A stretch of 64,000 nucleotides of DNA from Sphingomonas taxi (GCF_000764535.1 NZ_CP009571.1:3793501-3857500); one strand, 5' to 3'. Shown: positions 1 to 9,003, numbered from the stretch's first letter. A program made the numbers and translations. Notes: a model not told the origin generated them from the letters alone.

Positions 1-1761
1 GGCGCGTTCGCGTGGCAGGAACAAGGTGAAGGTCGCGCCCTCGCCGACGCGGCTGGTCGCCAGGACGTCGCCGCCCGATTGCTTGGCGAAGCCGAACACC
101 TGCGACAGGCCGAGACCGGTGCCGTGACCGACGCCCTTGGAGGTGAAGAACGGCTCGAAGATCCGATCGATATGGTCGGGCGGGATGCCGGTGCCGGTGT
201 CGGTGATCGACACTTTGAGGAAGTCGCCCCGGCGCGCGCTGTGGCCGCGTACCGGCGGGATGCAGTCGCAGGTGTCGACCGCGATCGTCAGCCGGCCCTC
301 CTCGCCCATCGCGTCGCGCGCATTGACCGCCATGTTGACGATCGCGGTCTCGAACTGGCTGACGTCGGCATGCGCGAAACAGGCGGCGTCGGGCAGATCG
401 AGGTCGACGGTGATCAGCGCGCCGGCCAGCATCTCCATCATGTCGGTCAGCCCGCGGATCGTATCGCCGACGTCGAACACCTGCGGGGTCAGCGACGAAC
501 GCCGGGCGAAGGCGAGCAGCTGGCCGGTCAGCGTGCTCGCCCGGTCGGCGGTCTGGGCGATCGCCTCGATATAGCGGTCGCGCCGTTCCGCGCTCAGCCC
601 CGGCCGGCGCAGCAGCTCGGTCGAGCCGCGGATAACAGTCAGCAAATTGTTGAAATCGTGCGCGATGCCGCCGGTGAGCTGGCCGAGTGTCTCCATCTTC
701 TGCGCCTGGCGCAGCGCGTCGTGGGCGCGGGTCAGCGCTTCGCTGCGTTCGGCGACGCGGCGTTCGAGCGTGTCGTTGACCTCCTGCACCGCGCGGAACA
801 GCCGCGCATTGTCGATCGCGATCGCCGCCTGCGCGGCGATGCCGACGAGCAGCCGCTCGTGACGGGCGTGGAAGCGGCCGGGCTCGGGATGGCCGAACAG
901 CAGTCCGCCGAGCACCTCGCCGGAGCGCGACGCGACCGGCGCGGCCAGATAGCTGCGCACCGGCAGATGGCCTTCGGGCAGGCCGCGGTGCGGGGCGTTG
1001 TGGCCGTAGCGCGGGTCCGACTGGATGTCGTCGGAGCGCAGCACCCCTTCGTTGCGGAAGGTCGGCGTGAACACCGCGGTTGCGCGCGGCTTGCCGAACC
1101 CCTCGAACGCGGCGCGGCTGGCGCCGGACAAGGTGAACAGATGGAGCCGCTCGCCGTCATCGTCCCGCTGGTTGTGGAAATAGGCGCCGAACTGGGCGCC
1201 GGTCAGCGTCACGCCGGCATCGGTGACCATCTGCACGAGCGGTTCGAGGTCGAGTTCGGCGGCGAGCGCGGTGCCGATGTGGTTGAGCGTCTCGAGACTG
1301 TGCGTCTCGGCGATCAGCTCCTGCTCCAACGCCACCGCCTGCGTCACCTCGATGACGACCGCAAGGACGCCGCCCGCGGTGCCGGCCGGATCGAACACCG
1401 GTGCGTAGGTCAGGTCGAAGAACACCTCGGCCGGGAAACCGTCGCGGTGGACGGTGATCCGCTGGCGCGAGAAGCTCAGCGGCTCGCCCGCGAGGCCGGC
1501 GCGCAGCACGCGACGGTTGAAGTCCGCCGCCTCGGGCCAAGCCTGCGTGATCGGCTGGCCGAGGATGGCGGGATGGTAGCGGCCGGCGATGACGGCGTAT
1601 CGATCGTTGTAGATCAGCCGGCCCTCGTCGCCCCACAGCAGCGCCATCGGCAGCGGCGATTGCAGGACGATGTCGGTGACCGTCTTGAGGTGCGGCGGCC
1701 AGCGATCGCGTGGCCCCAGCGGCGTCGCCGCCCAGTCGTGGGCGGCGACCAGCGCCGCCAT
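1..1761 (-). CDS. PAS-GAF sensor histidine kinase, C-terminus beyond left edge
   Basis: Cytoplasmic sensor kinase without membrane segments; 587 codons are visible and the frame is still open at base 1. In order: a PAS-like region (about residues 40-150), a GAF domain (about 170-310), a short coiled linker, a HisKA box with IAHDFNNLL and the phosphoacceptor at His368, then an HATPase domain with an N box (about residue 475) and the GLGLS glycine loop near 549. The HDFNN type of H box is common in hybrid kinases, so a receiver domain may follow outside the window, but this cannot be seen. Start taken as ATG at 1761; a TTG at 1791 in the same frame has a better AAGG-like ribosome site. The signal is unknown. 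Confidence 0.85.
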   Translation of the reverse strand, partial: MAALVAAHDWAATPLGPRDRWPPHLKTVTDIVLQSPLPMALLWGDEGRLIYNDRYAVIAGRYHPAILGQPITQAWPEAADFNRRVLRAGLAGEPLSFSRQRITVHRDGFPAEVFFDLTYAPVFDPAGTAGGVLAVVIEVTQAVALEQELIAETHSLETLNHIGTALAAELDLEPLVQMVTDAGVTLTGAQFGAYFHNQRDDDGERLHLFTLSGASRAAFEGFGKPRATAVFTPTFRNEGVLRSDDIQSDPRYGHNAPHRGLPEGHLPVRSYLAAPVASRSGEVLGGLLFGHPEPGRFHARHERLLVGIAAQAAIAIDNARLFRAVQEVNDTLERRVAERSEALTRAHDALRQAQKMETLGQLTGGIAHDFNNLLTVIRGSTELLRRPGLSAERRDRYIEAIAQTADRASTLTGQLLAFARRSSLTPQVFDVGDTIRGLTDMMEMLAGALITVDLDLPDAACFAHADVSQFETAIVNMAVNARDAMGEEGRLTIAVDTCDCIPPVRGHSARRGDFLKVSITDTGTGIPPDHIDRIFEPFFTSKGVGHGTGLGLSQVFGFAKQSGGDVLATSRVGEGATFTLFLPRERA

Positions 1762-1908
1762 CTCACCGCCACGACTGGGAAAATCCGTCAATTCTCGGGC
1801 CTTGTCATGGTCGCATCACCGATCAGAACCGGCGAGCGGCCGAACTGATCCCGATCAATGTGCGCCCATGCCGCAGGTCGTCGCAAACCGGGACGGTACG
1901 GGTCGTGT

Positions 1909-2382
1909 TCAGCCGGCACCGGGTTTGCGCTGTTCGGCCTCGTAATCGGCGTCGGTGCCGATCTTGCCGCTCGTCTCCGCCTCGGCAACGCCATCGGTGG
2001 CGGTCGCAGTGACCGGGCCGTCGGTGCCGGCGACCGCATGATCCCGGCGGTCGGCGGTCGGCACTGCGTTGCCGCCATCGTCGGTCGCGTCGGCGCCCTC
2101 GCGCGAGCCGGTCGCGGCGTTGGCGACGCTGGCGTCGTCGTCGCCGGCCTGGCCGCTGCCGTGATAGGCGATCTCCGTCTGGCCGCCGTGGCCCATGAAG
2201 CCGCCGCCCTCGGGCGTCTTGCCGGTGTGCGGATTGGGATAGGCACCGCCGCTGCTCTCGCCACCGGCGCTGCGGCCGTGGATCTCGCGCTCGCCGCCGC
2301 CGGGGACGCCCGAGACGCCGTCCGGCGCGCCCTTGCTGGCCGGGTTGCCGCTGACCGGATTGGGGACCTTGTCGTCGCTCAT
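1909..2382 (-). CDS. Low-complexity Gly/Ala/Asp-rich hypothetical protein
   Basis: A 157-residue hydrophilic protein with no signal peptide or membrane segment. The N-terminal half is rich in Gly, Pro, Ser and Asn (PNPVSGNP, GGGEREIHG, PNPHTGKTPEGGG), and the C-terminal half in Ala, Asp and Thr, so it is probably disordered. ATG at 2382 is chosen because AAGGA lies 7 nt upstream; the ATG directly before it is too close. The open frame extends upstream but that part has no ribosome site. I recognise no family. About 60 bases upstream of the start is GGAAC followed 16 nt later by CGCTT, which only partly resembles an EcfG general-stress promoter. Confidence 0.6.
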   Translation of the reverse strand: MSDDKVPNPVSGNPASKGAPDGVSGVPGGGEREIHGRSAGGESSGGAYPNPHTGKTPEGGGFMGHGGQTEIAYHGSGQAGDDDASVANAATGSREGADATDDGGNAVPTADRRDHAVAGTDGPVTATATDGVAEAETSGKIGTDADYEAEQRKPGAG

Positions 2383-2482
2383 CATGTCATCCTTGGTCGT
2401 GGCCGCGGTTGCAGCCTCGATAGCCAAGCGATGCGGGTCCGCGATCGTTCCTCGCTTGAGGTGCGATTGACCGGCGTCGGCG

Positions 2483-3592
2483 TCACGCCGCGGGCAGGCG
2501 GCGGTTCAGGCGGGTACGGATCGGCACGTCCCAGCGCGCATGCGCGAGGCCGGCGAACAACATGGCGAAGACGAACAATGCGGCCGCGACCGTCGCGGTC
2601 AGCCAGCCCGGTCCCTGCCGCCCGGCGATCCAGTTCATGTAGAGATACACGAACGGATAATGGGTGATGTAGATCGGGTAGGAGAGGCGCCCCGCCAGCT
2701 TGCAGAGCACGACGACGCGCGGGCCGCCGTGCGAATGGCGGCCGGCGACGATGATCGCAGGGAACAGGATCAGCACGCAGGCGGCTTCGTAGAGGCCGTT
2801 GAGCTTGAGCGCGCCGATGGCGGGGAAAACCGGCGCGGCGAAGGCGAGCGCAAGCACGATGCTGAGCGTGACGAAGCCGAGCCGCAGTCGCGGCAACCGA
2901 TCGCCGAGCCGGTAGAGCAGCAGCCCGGTGACGAAGGGATAGGCGAGCCGGACCGGGGCACCCCAGAAATTGGCGAGGCCCCAGCCGGTGTCGTAGGAGC
3001 CGAGCGTCAGCGCGGTCGCGGCGGAGACGATGGCGGCGAGCAGGGCGACGCTGGCGAGCGCGCGCAGGCCGAGCCGGCGCAGCAGCAGCGCGTAGGCAAG
3101 ATTGGCGATATATTCCTGGAAGAGCGTCCAGGCCGGCGCGTTGAGCGGGTGACTGTCGCCGAGCCGGTTGGCGAGCGGCAGCGACGGCAGCGCGAGCAGG
3201 CCGGCGGCGAAGGCGAGCGCGATCAGTCCGGCGGACGCATCCTGCTTGTCGCCCGCGAAGGGATCGAAGAGGTAGCTGACCAGCCCCAGCACCGTACCCA
3301 GTATGACGAGCGGATGCAGCCGGACGAGGCGCCGCGCCAGAAAGCCGCGCGTCGTCATCCGCGGCCAGCGATCGTCATAGGCGTAACCGATGACGAAGCC
3401 GGACAGCGCGAAGAAGAAGTCTACCGCCAGATAGGCGTGGGGCAGCGCCAGCTTCGATGCGTCGAACAGGACCGCGATTCCCTGGATGTGGAAGGCGACC
3501 ACCAGCAGCGCGGCGGTGCCGCGCAGGCCGTCGAGCACCTCGAAATGCGTCTTGCCGACGCTGGTGCGGTCGGGCGCCGGGTTCGCGGTCAT
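2483..3592 (-). CDS. Acyltransferase 3 family membrane protein
   Basis: Integral membrane O-acyltransferase of about 369 residues, in the family that acetylates sugars or surface polysaccharides (OafA/NodX type). The N-terminus reads FEVLDGLRGTAALLVVAFH, the family signature with its catalytic-region histidine, followed by roughly ten hydrophobic segments; FFFALSGFVIGY and RRLVRLHPLV are also typical. The start ATG at 3592 overlaps the stop of the upstream acetyltransferase gene (ATGA), so the two are translationally coupled and probably act in one modification pathway. The frame runs open further upstream, but that stretch is antisense-type reading within the neighbour. Substrate unknown. 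Confidence 0.88.
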   Translation of the reverse strand: MTANPAPDRTSVGKTHFEVLDGLRGTAALLVVAFHIQGIAVLFDASKLALPHAYLAVDFFFALSGFVIGYAYDDRWPRMTTRGFLARRLVRLHPLVILGTVLGLVSYLFDPFAGDKQDASAGLIALAFAAGLLALPSLPLANRLGDSHPLNAPAWTLFQEYIANLAYALLLRRLGLRALASVALLAAIVSAATALTLGSYDTGWGLANFWGAPVRLAYPFVTGLLLYRLGDRLPRLRLGFVTLSIVLALAFAAPVFPAIGALKLNGLYEAACVLILFPAIIVAGRHSHGGPRVVVLCKLAGRLSYPIYITHYPFVYLYMNWIAGRQGPGWLTATVAAALFVFAMLFAGLAHARWDVPIRTRLNRRLPAA

Positions 3593-4137
3593 GCGCGCAG
3601 CACGCGGGCGGGGTTGCCGGCGACGGTGGCGCCGGCGGGCACGTCGCGGGTAACGACGCTGCCCGCGCCGACGATCGCATCGTCGCCGATCGTCACGCCG
3701 GGCAGGATCAGCGCGCCGCCGCCGATCCAGACGTTGGCGCCGATGCGGATCGGCCGGCCGAATTCGAGCATCGCCGCGCGCGCTGCGGGGTCGCGCGGAT
3801 GATCGGCGGTGAGGATCTGGACGCCCGGTCCGATCTGCGTCCCCGCACCGATCTCCACCGCGACCACGTCGAGGATGACGCAGCCGAAGTTGAGGAACAC
3901 GCCGTCGCCGAGCCGGATATTGTCGCCATAATCGCAATGGAAGGGCGAGCGCACGGTGACGCCGCGGCCGACCGCACCGAGCCCTTCGACGAGCAGGGCG
4001 TGGCGCTCGGCCGGGCTTGCTGCGGCGGCGGCATTGTAGCGCGCCATCCATCGCGCGGCGCGCGCGGCGTCGGCGGCGATCTCGGGATCGTCGGCGGTGT
4101 AGAGATCGCCCGCCAGCATCTTCTCTTTCTCGGTCAT
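3589..4137 (-). CDS. Maltose/galactoside O-acetyltransferase family protein
   Basis: A 182-residue sugar O-acetyltransferase of the Maa/LacA/NodL left-handed beta-helix family, using acetyl-CoA in the cytoplasm. The N-terminal part (MTEKEKMLAGDLYTADDPEI) is the Mac domain, and hexapeptide repeats fill about residues 60-182 (VRSPFHCDYGDNIRLGD, GPGVQILTADHPRDP, WIGGGALILPGVTIGD). The His in TADHPRD matches the catalytic histidine of the family. It is the first gene of a two-gene unit with the acyltransferase-3 gene (4-nt overlap). The acceptor sugar cannot be told from sequence. Confidence 0.9.
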   Translation of the reverse strand: MTEKEKMLAGDLYTADDPEIAADAARAARWMARYNAAAAASPAERHALLVEGLGAVGRGVTVRSPFHCDYGDNIRLGDGVFLNFGCVILDVVAVEIGAGTQIGPGVQILTADHPRDPAARAAMLEFGRPIRIGANVWIGGGALILPGVTIGDDAIVGAGSVVTRDVPAGATVAGNPARVLRA

Positions 4138-4141
4138 CGCC

Positions 4142-4831
4142 TCAGCTCAGATCGTGGAGGTCTTTGCCGAGCGGCGCGGTGATGCGCAGATCGGAGAAGC
4201 GCACGCCGAGCCCGCTGCGCTCCGGCGTGCAGGCCATCGGTCCGACCCGGTAGGAGGAGGCGACGGGAAAGGGGGCGAGGCGGACCAGCTGCCAGGTCTT
4301 GCCGTCGGCGGAGACCTGCAACCGCAGCACTCCCTTGGCCACCGTCGCCCGCATCCAGAAGTCGGACGCGTCGCCGGTGTAGCGGCCGGTCGCCCAGTCC
4401 GAGCGGCCGTCGGTCAGCACGCTGCTCAGCATCGCCGCGCCGTCCGACAATTCGATCCCCGCCTTGACCCAGCGGCGTTCGTCGACGCGGACCATGATGC
4501 CGGCCTGATCGTAGAGCTGCTGGTAATCGCCGCGGATGCGCAGTTGCGCGGTGAAGGCGGCGGGGGTGGGGAAACCGAGGAAATGACCACTGTCACGGGT
4601 GAAGCCGTAATGCGTCTCGCGCCAGAAATCGGTGGCGCGATCGGTGACGATGCTCAGGTCGTCGGCGGCGTCGGCGTGCCATTGCTTGGGCGGATTGAGC
4701 CAGCGCCCGTCGTGGCGGCCGAGCACCGGCGCATCCGCCGCCTGACCGAGTGCCGCACCGGCGGTTGCGGGCAGCGCCAGTGCCGCGGCACCGCCGAGCA
4801 CGGTACGACGGGATAAGGGCGGTTGGGACAT
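4142..4831 (-). CDS. TAT-exported DUF1349 (concanavalin-like) protein
   Basis: A 229-residue secreted protein. The N-terminus SRRTVLGGAAALALPATAGAALG is a twin-arginine signal. The mature part matches the DUF1349 family, a concanavalin-type beta-sandwich: DFWRETHYGFTRDSGHF, DQAGIMVRVDERRWVKAGIE, SSVLTDGRSDWATG and FWMRATVAKGVLRLQVSADG. Members often bind or act on carbohydrate, but no function is proven. ATG at 4831 is preceded by AAAGG. The gene is divergent from a TetR regulator and shares its promoter region, so it may be a target. The open frame extends beyond 4831 only as antisense-like arginine/proline-rich sequence. Confidence 0.85.
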   Translation of the reverse strand: MSQPPLSRRTVLGGAAALALPATAGAALGQAADAPVLGRHDGRWLNPPKQWHADAADDLSIVTDRATDFWRETHYGFTRDSGHFLGFPTPAAFTAQLRIRGDYQQLYDQAGIMVRVDERRWVKAGIELSDGAAMLSSVLTDGRSDWATGRYTGDASDFWMRATVAKGVLRLQVSADGKTWQLVRLAPFPVASSYRVGPMACTPERSGLGVRFSDLRITAPLGKDLHDLS

Positions 4832-4884
4832 GATCGGCGGCCTTTCTTGCGATACGGCGGCGTCGGCCGCGAAGAATGCGCGTA

Positions 4885-4904
4885 CATGTACAAATGTACA
4901 CATG
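4885..4904. promoter_or_regulatory. Candidate TetR operator with two TGTACA boxes
   Basis: Between the divergent DUF1349 and tetR genes lie two TGTACA boxes at 4887-4892 and 4895-4900, forming an inverted repeat with a 2-nt centre, with outer CATGT/ACATG arms at 4885-4889 and 4900-4904. The site sits about 55 nt upstream of the DUF1349 start and just in front of the likely tetR start. An autoregulatory TetR operator is the simplest reading; no binding data are available. Confidence 0.5.
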
Positions 4905-4923
4905 AATGGCAAAGGAAGAATGC

Positions 4924-5475
4924 GTGATATCCGGCGAACCCAAGCGGAACGATCCCGATCGCCGGCAGCGGATCGTCGATGCGACGCTGGAGGTGATCGC
5001 GCAGCATGGCGTCGCGGCGACGACGCACCGGCGGATCGCCGCGGCGGCGGCGGTGCCGCTGGGATCGGTGACCTATTATTTCGCGTCGCTGGAGGCGCTG
5101 CTGACCACCGCCTTCCTGCAACTGGCGGCGGAATCGTCGGCGGCATTCGCGGCCCGGCTGGCGGAGGCGCAGGACCGCGACGGCGCGCGTGCGGCGATCG
5201 TCGACATCATCGCCGAATCGATCTGGGCGGAACCGCGCACGTTGCTGCTCAGCTACGAACTCTATGCCTTCGCCGCGCGCCACCCGCCGGTGACCGCGGT
5301 GATGCAGCGATGGATGGACGACAGCCGCGCGGCGCTGGAACGCTTCTTCGATCCGCTCACCGCACGCGCGCTGGATGCGCTGGTCGAGGGGATCGGCATC
5401 CACAATTCGATCGACCGCCAGCCGCTGCAACGCGACGCGATCCGCGAGATCGTCGATCGTGTGGCCGGCGCCTGA
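4924..5475 (+). CDS. TetR/AcrR family transcriptional regulator
   Basis: Dimeric DNA-binding repressor of about 183 residues. The N-terminal helix-turn-helix is clear: RRQRIVDATLEVIAQHGVAATTHRRIAAAAAVPLGSVTYYFASLEALL. The C-terminal ligand domain (LLLSYELYAFAARHP, MDDSRAALERFF) is of the group with a TetR C-terminal 6-like domain. GTG at 4924 is preferred since AAGGAAG lies at proper spacing; an ATG at 4906 in frame has no ribosome site and begins right behind the candidate operator. The MFS gene starts 77 nt downstream on the same strand, so the regulator probably controls that pump and the divergent gene. Confidence 0.88.
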   Translation: MISGEPKRNDPDRRQRIVDATLEVIAQHGVAATTHRRIAAAAAVPLGSVTYYFASLEALLTTAFLQLAAESSAAFAARLAEAQDRDGARAAIVDIIAESIWAEPRTLLLSYELYAFAARHPPVTAVMQRWMDDSRAALERFFDPLTARALDALVEGIGIHNSIDRQPLQRDAIREIVDRVAGA

Positions 5476-5552
5476 TCCGCCTTTTCCACGATCGAGCGCG
5501 GGCCTGGCGATCGGCGCGCGACGCGAGGCGCGGGAGGCGTTAGGCGGCGGCG

Positions 5553-6734
5553 ATGACCGACCAGACCGACCATGCCGGGATCAGCCCGGGGCTCACCGCG
5601 ATCTTCTCGCTCGCCTGCGGGCTGATGGTCGCCAACCTCTATTACGCGCAGGCGCTCATCGGCGAGATCGCGCCGGCGCTGGGGCTGCACGGTGGCGTCG
5701 CCGGGCTCGTCGTCACGCTGACCCAGCTCGGCTATGGTGCCGGGCTGTTCTTCGTCGTCTCGCTCGCCGACCGGGTCGAGAACAAGCGGCTGATCCTGCT
5801 GCTCACCGTCGGCGCCTGCCTCGGGCTGGTCGGGATCTGGACCGCGACGGGGGCGACGGGCTTTCTGATCTTCTCGTTCCTCACCGGCTTCTGCTCGGTT
5901 GGCGCGCAGATCATGGTGCCGCTCGCCGCGCATCTCGCCCCCGAACGGCGCCGCGGCCAGGTGGTCGGCAACATCATGGGCGGGCTGATCACCGGCATCA
6001 TGCTCGCCCGGCCACTGGCCAACGGGCTCGCCGCGGTGGCGGGGTGGCGCGCGATCTTCGGACTGTCGGCGATCGGCATGGCGCTGCTCGCCTTGCTCAT
6101 CGCGCGCACCGTGCCGCAGCGGCGGCCCAAGCCCGATCTGAGCTATGGCGCGCTCCTGCGGTCGGGCCTGTCGCTGCTCGTCCGCACGCCCGCGATCCGC
6201 CGCCGCACCGCCTATCAGGCGACGATGTTCGCCGCGTTCAACCTGTTCTGGACGACGGTGCCGCTGCTGCTCGCGCAGCGTTTCGGGCTCGGCCAGATGG
6301 GGATCGCGCTGTTCGCGCTCGCCGGGGCGGGCGGCGCGCTGGCGGCGCCGATCGCGGGGCGGCTCGGCGACCGCGGCCATGTCCGCGCCGGCACCGCGGG
6401 CGCGCTGGCGGCGGCGATCCTCGCCTTCCTGCTCGCCGGCTGGGCCGGGGCGGCGCATGCGCTGATCCTGCTCGCGGTCGCGGCGGTGGTGCTCGACGCG
6501 GCGACGCAGATGAACCAGGTGCTCGGCCAGCGCGTGCTCTTCTCGATCGCGCCCGAGGCGCGCGGGCGGATCAATTCGGTCTATATGACGATGGTCTTCC
6601 TCGCCGGTGCGCTCGGCTCGACACTGGCGACGATCAGCTATGACCGCGGCGGCTGGACCGCGACCGCCGCCGTCGGCGCGGTGCTGACGACGGCGGTGTT
6701 CCTGCTGTTCCTGACCGAGCGCCGCGCCGCCTAG
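5553..6734 (+). CDS. MFS transporter, 12-TM (YgaY/NepI-like)
   Basis: A 393-residue inner-membrane permease of the major facilitator superfamily with 12 predicted hydrophobic segments. MVANLYYAQALIGEIA in the first segment and the loop DRVENKRLI are typical of the MFS group that includes putative drug and purine-nucleoside exporters. GYGAGLFFVV and the LAPERRRGQVVGNIMGG loop also fit. It follows tetR on the same strand, which suggests regulated efflux; the substrate is unknown. Its stop overlaps by 4 nt the stop end of the convergent DUF885 gene. Confidence 0.88.
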   Translation: MTDQTDHAGISPGLTAIFSLACGLMVANLYYAQALIGEIAPALGLHGGVAGLVVTLTQLGYGAGLFFVVSLADRVENKRLILLLTVGACLGLVGIWTATGATGFLIFSFLTGFCSVGAQIMVPLAAHLAPERRRGQVVGNIMGGLITGIMLARPLANGLAAVAGWRAIFGLSAIGMALLALLIARTVPQRRPKPDLSYGALLRSGLSLLVRTPAIRRRTAYQATMFAAFNLFWTTVPLLLAQRFGLGQMGIALFALAGAGGALAAPIAGRLGDRGHVRAGTAGALAAAILAFLLAGWAGAAHALILLAVAAVVLDAATQMNQVLGQRVLFSIAPEARGRINSVYMTMVFLAGALGSTLATISYDRGGWTATAAVGAVLTTAVFLLFLTERRAA

Positions 6735-8566
6735 CGTTTGGCGGCGATGTAGCGCGTCACCTGTTCGTCGAGCAGGTCGAGCGGCAGCGCGCCCTGGTCG
6801 AGCACGACTTCGTGGAAGTCGCGGATGTCGAACTTTGCTCCCAGCGCGCGCTGGGCCCGCGCCCGTGCCTCGCTGATCCGCAGCTGGCCGACCATGTAGC
6901 TGGTCGCCTGGCCGGGCCAATTGAAATAGCGATCGACCTCGCGCGCGATGTCGGTGTCGGAGACCGAGCTGTTGGCCCGGAAATAGGCGATCGCCTTGTC
7001 GCGATCCCAGCGCTGCGCGTGGATGCCGGTGTCGAGCACCAGCCGGATCGCTCGCCACATCTGCAGCGACAGCATGCCGAACCGGGCATAGGGATCCTTG
7101 TAGAGCCCCATCTCGTCGGCGAGCCGCTCGGCATAGAGGCCCCAACCTTCCGCATAGGCGCCGTAGCCGCCGTATTTGCGGAACTTGGGGATGCCGGTCA
7201 GCTCCTGCTGGCGCGCGATCTGGAAATGGTGGCCGGGCGCGCCCTCATGCGCGGCGATGCCGGCGACCTGCACCTTCTGCGTCTGCGTCATGTCGATCAG
7301 ATTGACGTAATAGATGCCCGGCCGCGATCCGTCCGCCGAGGGCGGATCGTAAAAGGCGGTCGATGCGGTCCGCTCGCGCCATGGCTCGACCGCGCGGACC
7401 TCCAGCGGCGCCTTGGGCAGGACGCGGAAATAGCGGGGTGCCGCCGCCATCGCCCCGGCGATCACCGCGCGCGCATCGCCGAGATACGCCTGCCGCCCCG
7501 CCGCGGTGTTGGGATATTTGAACTGCGGATCGGTGCGGATCTTGTCGAAGAACTGGTCGAGCGTGCCGGTGAAGCCGACCTCGCGCTTGATCCCCTCCAT
7601 CTCCTGTCGGATCGTCGCGACCTGGCGCAGCCCGAGCGCGTGGATCTGCTCGGCGGTGAGATCGGTGGTGGTCGCGGTCTTGAGGCGGTCGGCATAATAG
7701 GCCGCGCCGTCGGGCAGGCTCCACGCGCCGAAATTGCCCTTGGACAGCGGCTCGACCGCGTCGAGCGCGGCGAACAGCACGTCATAGCCGCGACGGAACG
7801 GACCGGTCAGCGCCGCGGACGCCTCGCCGATGAGCTGCGTCCGGGTCGCCGGTGGCACGTCGAGCGCGGTCACCTTCTTGCGGAAATCGGCGAGCAGCGT
7901 CGAATCGGGGCCGGCGTCGAAGGGCGCACCGGTGACGACGGCGCGCGCGTCGGACCGGGCGGGGGCGAAATTGACCTTGTTGGGGACGATGCCCGCCGCC
8001 GCCTGTTCGCGCATCGTCGCGGCGACCTCTCGCATCACCCGCTCGGTGTCGCGCAGGCGGGCGATATAGGCGCGGGCGTCGGCGAGCGTGTCGATCCGGT
8101 GATTGTTGATCAGCAGGACCGGAATGTCGCCGGCCGGGCTGCCGGTGGTCGAGACCGGGAAGCGCAGTCTGCGGAAGCGGAGCGATTCGCGCCCGCGCGT
8201 CACCTCATATTCGAACAAGCGATAGCTGACCCGCGCGCTCTCGCCGAGCTGGTCGGGGCGGAAACGCGCGTGCATGTCCTGCAACTGGCGTTCGGCCAGC
8301 GCCTGATCGGCGCGCGCGCCGGCATCGGTGTAATCGTCGAGCCGATCCTCGTGCGTCTTGAGGCCGAGCTGGGTCAGCGCCTCCGGATTGCGATCGAGCT
8401 GTTCGTCGAAGGCGCGGTCGAGGAATTGCAGCAGCGCCGCGTCCTGCGTGGCGGTCGCTGCGGAACGGGGCGGGCCAGCTTTGGGCGGGGCGGCCTGGGG
8501 CGGGGCGGCGTCGGCCTGGACGAGCGGTGCCGTCGCCACCAGCAGCAGGGCAAGAGCGTGACGCAT
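6731..8566 (-). CDS. DUF885 family secreted metallopeptidase-like protein
   Basis: A 611-residue protein with an N-terminal signal peptide (MRHALALLLVATAPLVQADA) and the full DUF885 domain. The zinc-peptidase-like motif HEGAPGHHF lies near residue 442, followed by YAEGWGLYAERLADEMG, which carries the downstream glutamate; together these resemble gluzincin-like active sites. RNPEALTQLG near the N-terminus and YPNTAAGRQAYLGD in the middle are also family features. Likely periplasmic or outer-membrane associated; cleavage specificity is not known. It stands alone on the reverse strand. Confidence 0.9.
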   Translation of the reverse strand: MRHALALLLVATAPLVQADAAPPQAAPPKAGPPRSAATATQDAALLQFLDRAFDEQLDRNPEALTQLGLKTHEDRLDDYTDAGARADQALAERQLQDMHARFRPDQLGESARVSYRLFEYEVTRGRESLRFRRLRFPVSTTGSPAGDIPVLLINNHRIDTLADARAYIARLRDTERVMREVAATMREQAAAGIVPNKVNFAPARSDARAVVTGAPFDAGPDSTLLADFRKKVTALDVPPATRTQLIGEASAALTGPFRRGYDVLFAALDAVEPLSKGNFGAWSLPDGAAYYADRLKTATTTDLTAEQIHALGLRQVATIRQEMEGIKREVGFTGTLDQFFDKIRTDPQFKYPNTAAGRQAYLGDARAVIAGAMAAAPRYFRVLPKAPLEVRAVEPWRERTASTAFYDPPSADGSRPGIYYVNLIDMTQTQKVQVAGIAAHEGAPGHHFQIARQQELTGIPKFRKYGGYGAYAEGWGLYAERLADEMGLYKDPYARFGMLSLQMWRAIRLVLDTGIHAQRWDRDKAIAYFRANSSVSDTDIAREVDRYFNWPGQATSYMVGQLRISEARARAQRALGAKFDIRDFHEVVLDQGALPLDLLDEQVTRYIAAKR

Positions 8567-8694
8567 GGAGAATCCCCTGTCGAAACCATCGGCGCCGGTT
8601 GGTCCGGTGCGCGTATCGCGCCGACCTTACGTCATGCGCGCGCCGCGACAAGTCTCGCGCGTCGGCCGGACGCGAGGCGTCCGGCCGCAGGGCG

Positions 8695-9003
8695 TCAATC
8701 GGCGGTGACGTCCGCCGCGTTGAACTCGGCAAAGGCCTCCTTCACCTCGTCGGCGAGCGTCGCGTCGTTGATGTCGACCGACACGACGACCGCGCCGGCG
8801 TGGGCGCCGTCGTCGCGCGCCTCCGGCGTGGGGGCGCCGGCCTCGGTGTCGGAGCCGGCGTCCTCGGTGCCGACGGTATTGTCGGGGCCGTCGGCGGCGA
8901 TGAACACGTCGGTGCGCGGAATCTCGAACTGCTGCACCAGCCGTTCCACCGTCATCTCCGCTTCGCGCCGCGTCTCGAACTTCGCGGTCAGGGTCGTGCT
9001 CAT
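8695..9003 (-). CDS. Small acidic hypothetical protein, possible stress protein
   Basis: A 102-residue acidic cytoplasmic protein. The N-terminus STTLTAKFETRREAEMTVERLVQQFEIPRTDVFI looks like a small alpha/beta fold with two strands and a helix, similar to proteins in which two sequence stretches are compared in YflT/heat-induced proteins; a low-complexity Asp/Glu/Ala insert follows (residues 40-70), then VVVSVDINDATLADEVKEAFAEFNA. ATG at 9003 has a strong ribosome site (GGGAGAGG). No enzyme motif is visible. Single gene, divergent from pncA with about 116 nt between the starts. Confidence 0.65.
   Translation of the reverse strand: MSTTLTAKFETRREAEMTVERLVQQFEIPRTDVFIAADGPDNTVGTEDAGSDTEAGAPTPEARDDGAHAGAVVVSVDINDATLADEVKEAFAEFNAADVTAD

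Noticed and set aside
79..1848. Long forward open frame (589 codons)
   Set aside because: Antisense shadow of the sensor kinase. Its composition is Arg/Ala/Asp-rich without any domain, while the reverse strand gives intact PAS, GAF, HisKA and HATPase motifs.
2432..2451. GGAAC plus CGCTT as an EcfG-type promoter for the low-complexity protein
   Set aside because: The -10 half does not match the CGTT consensus; too weak to list as a promoter.
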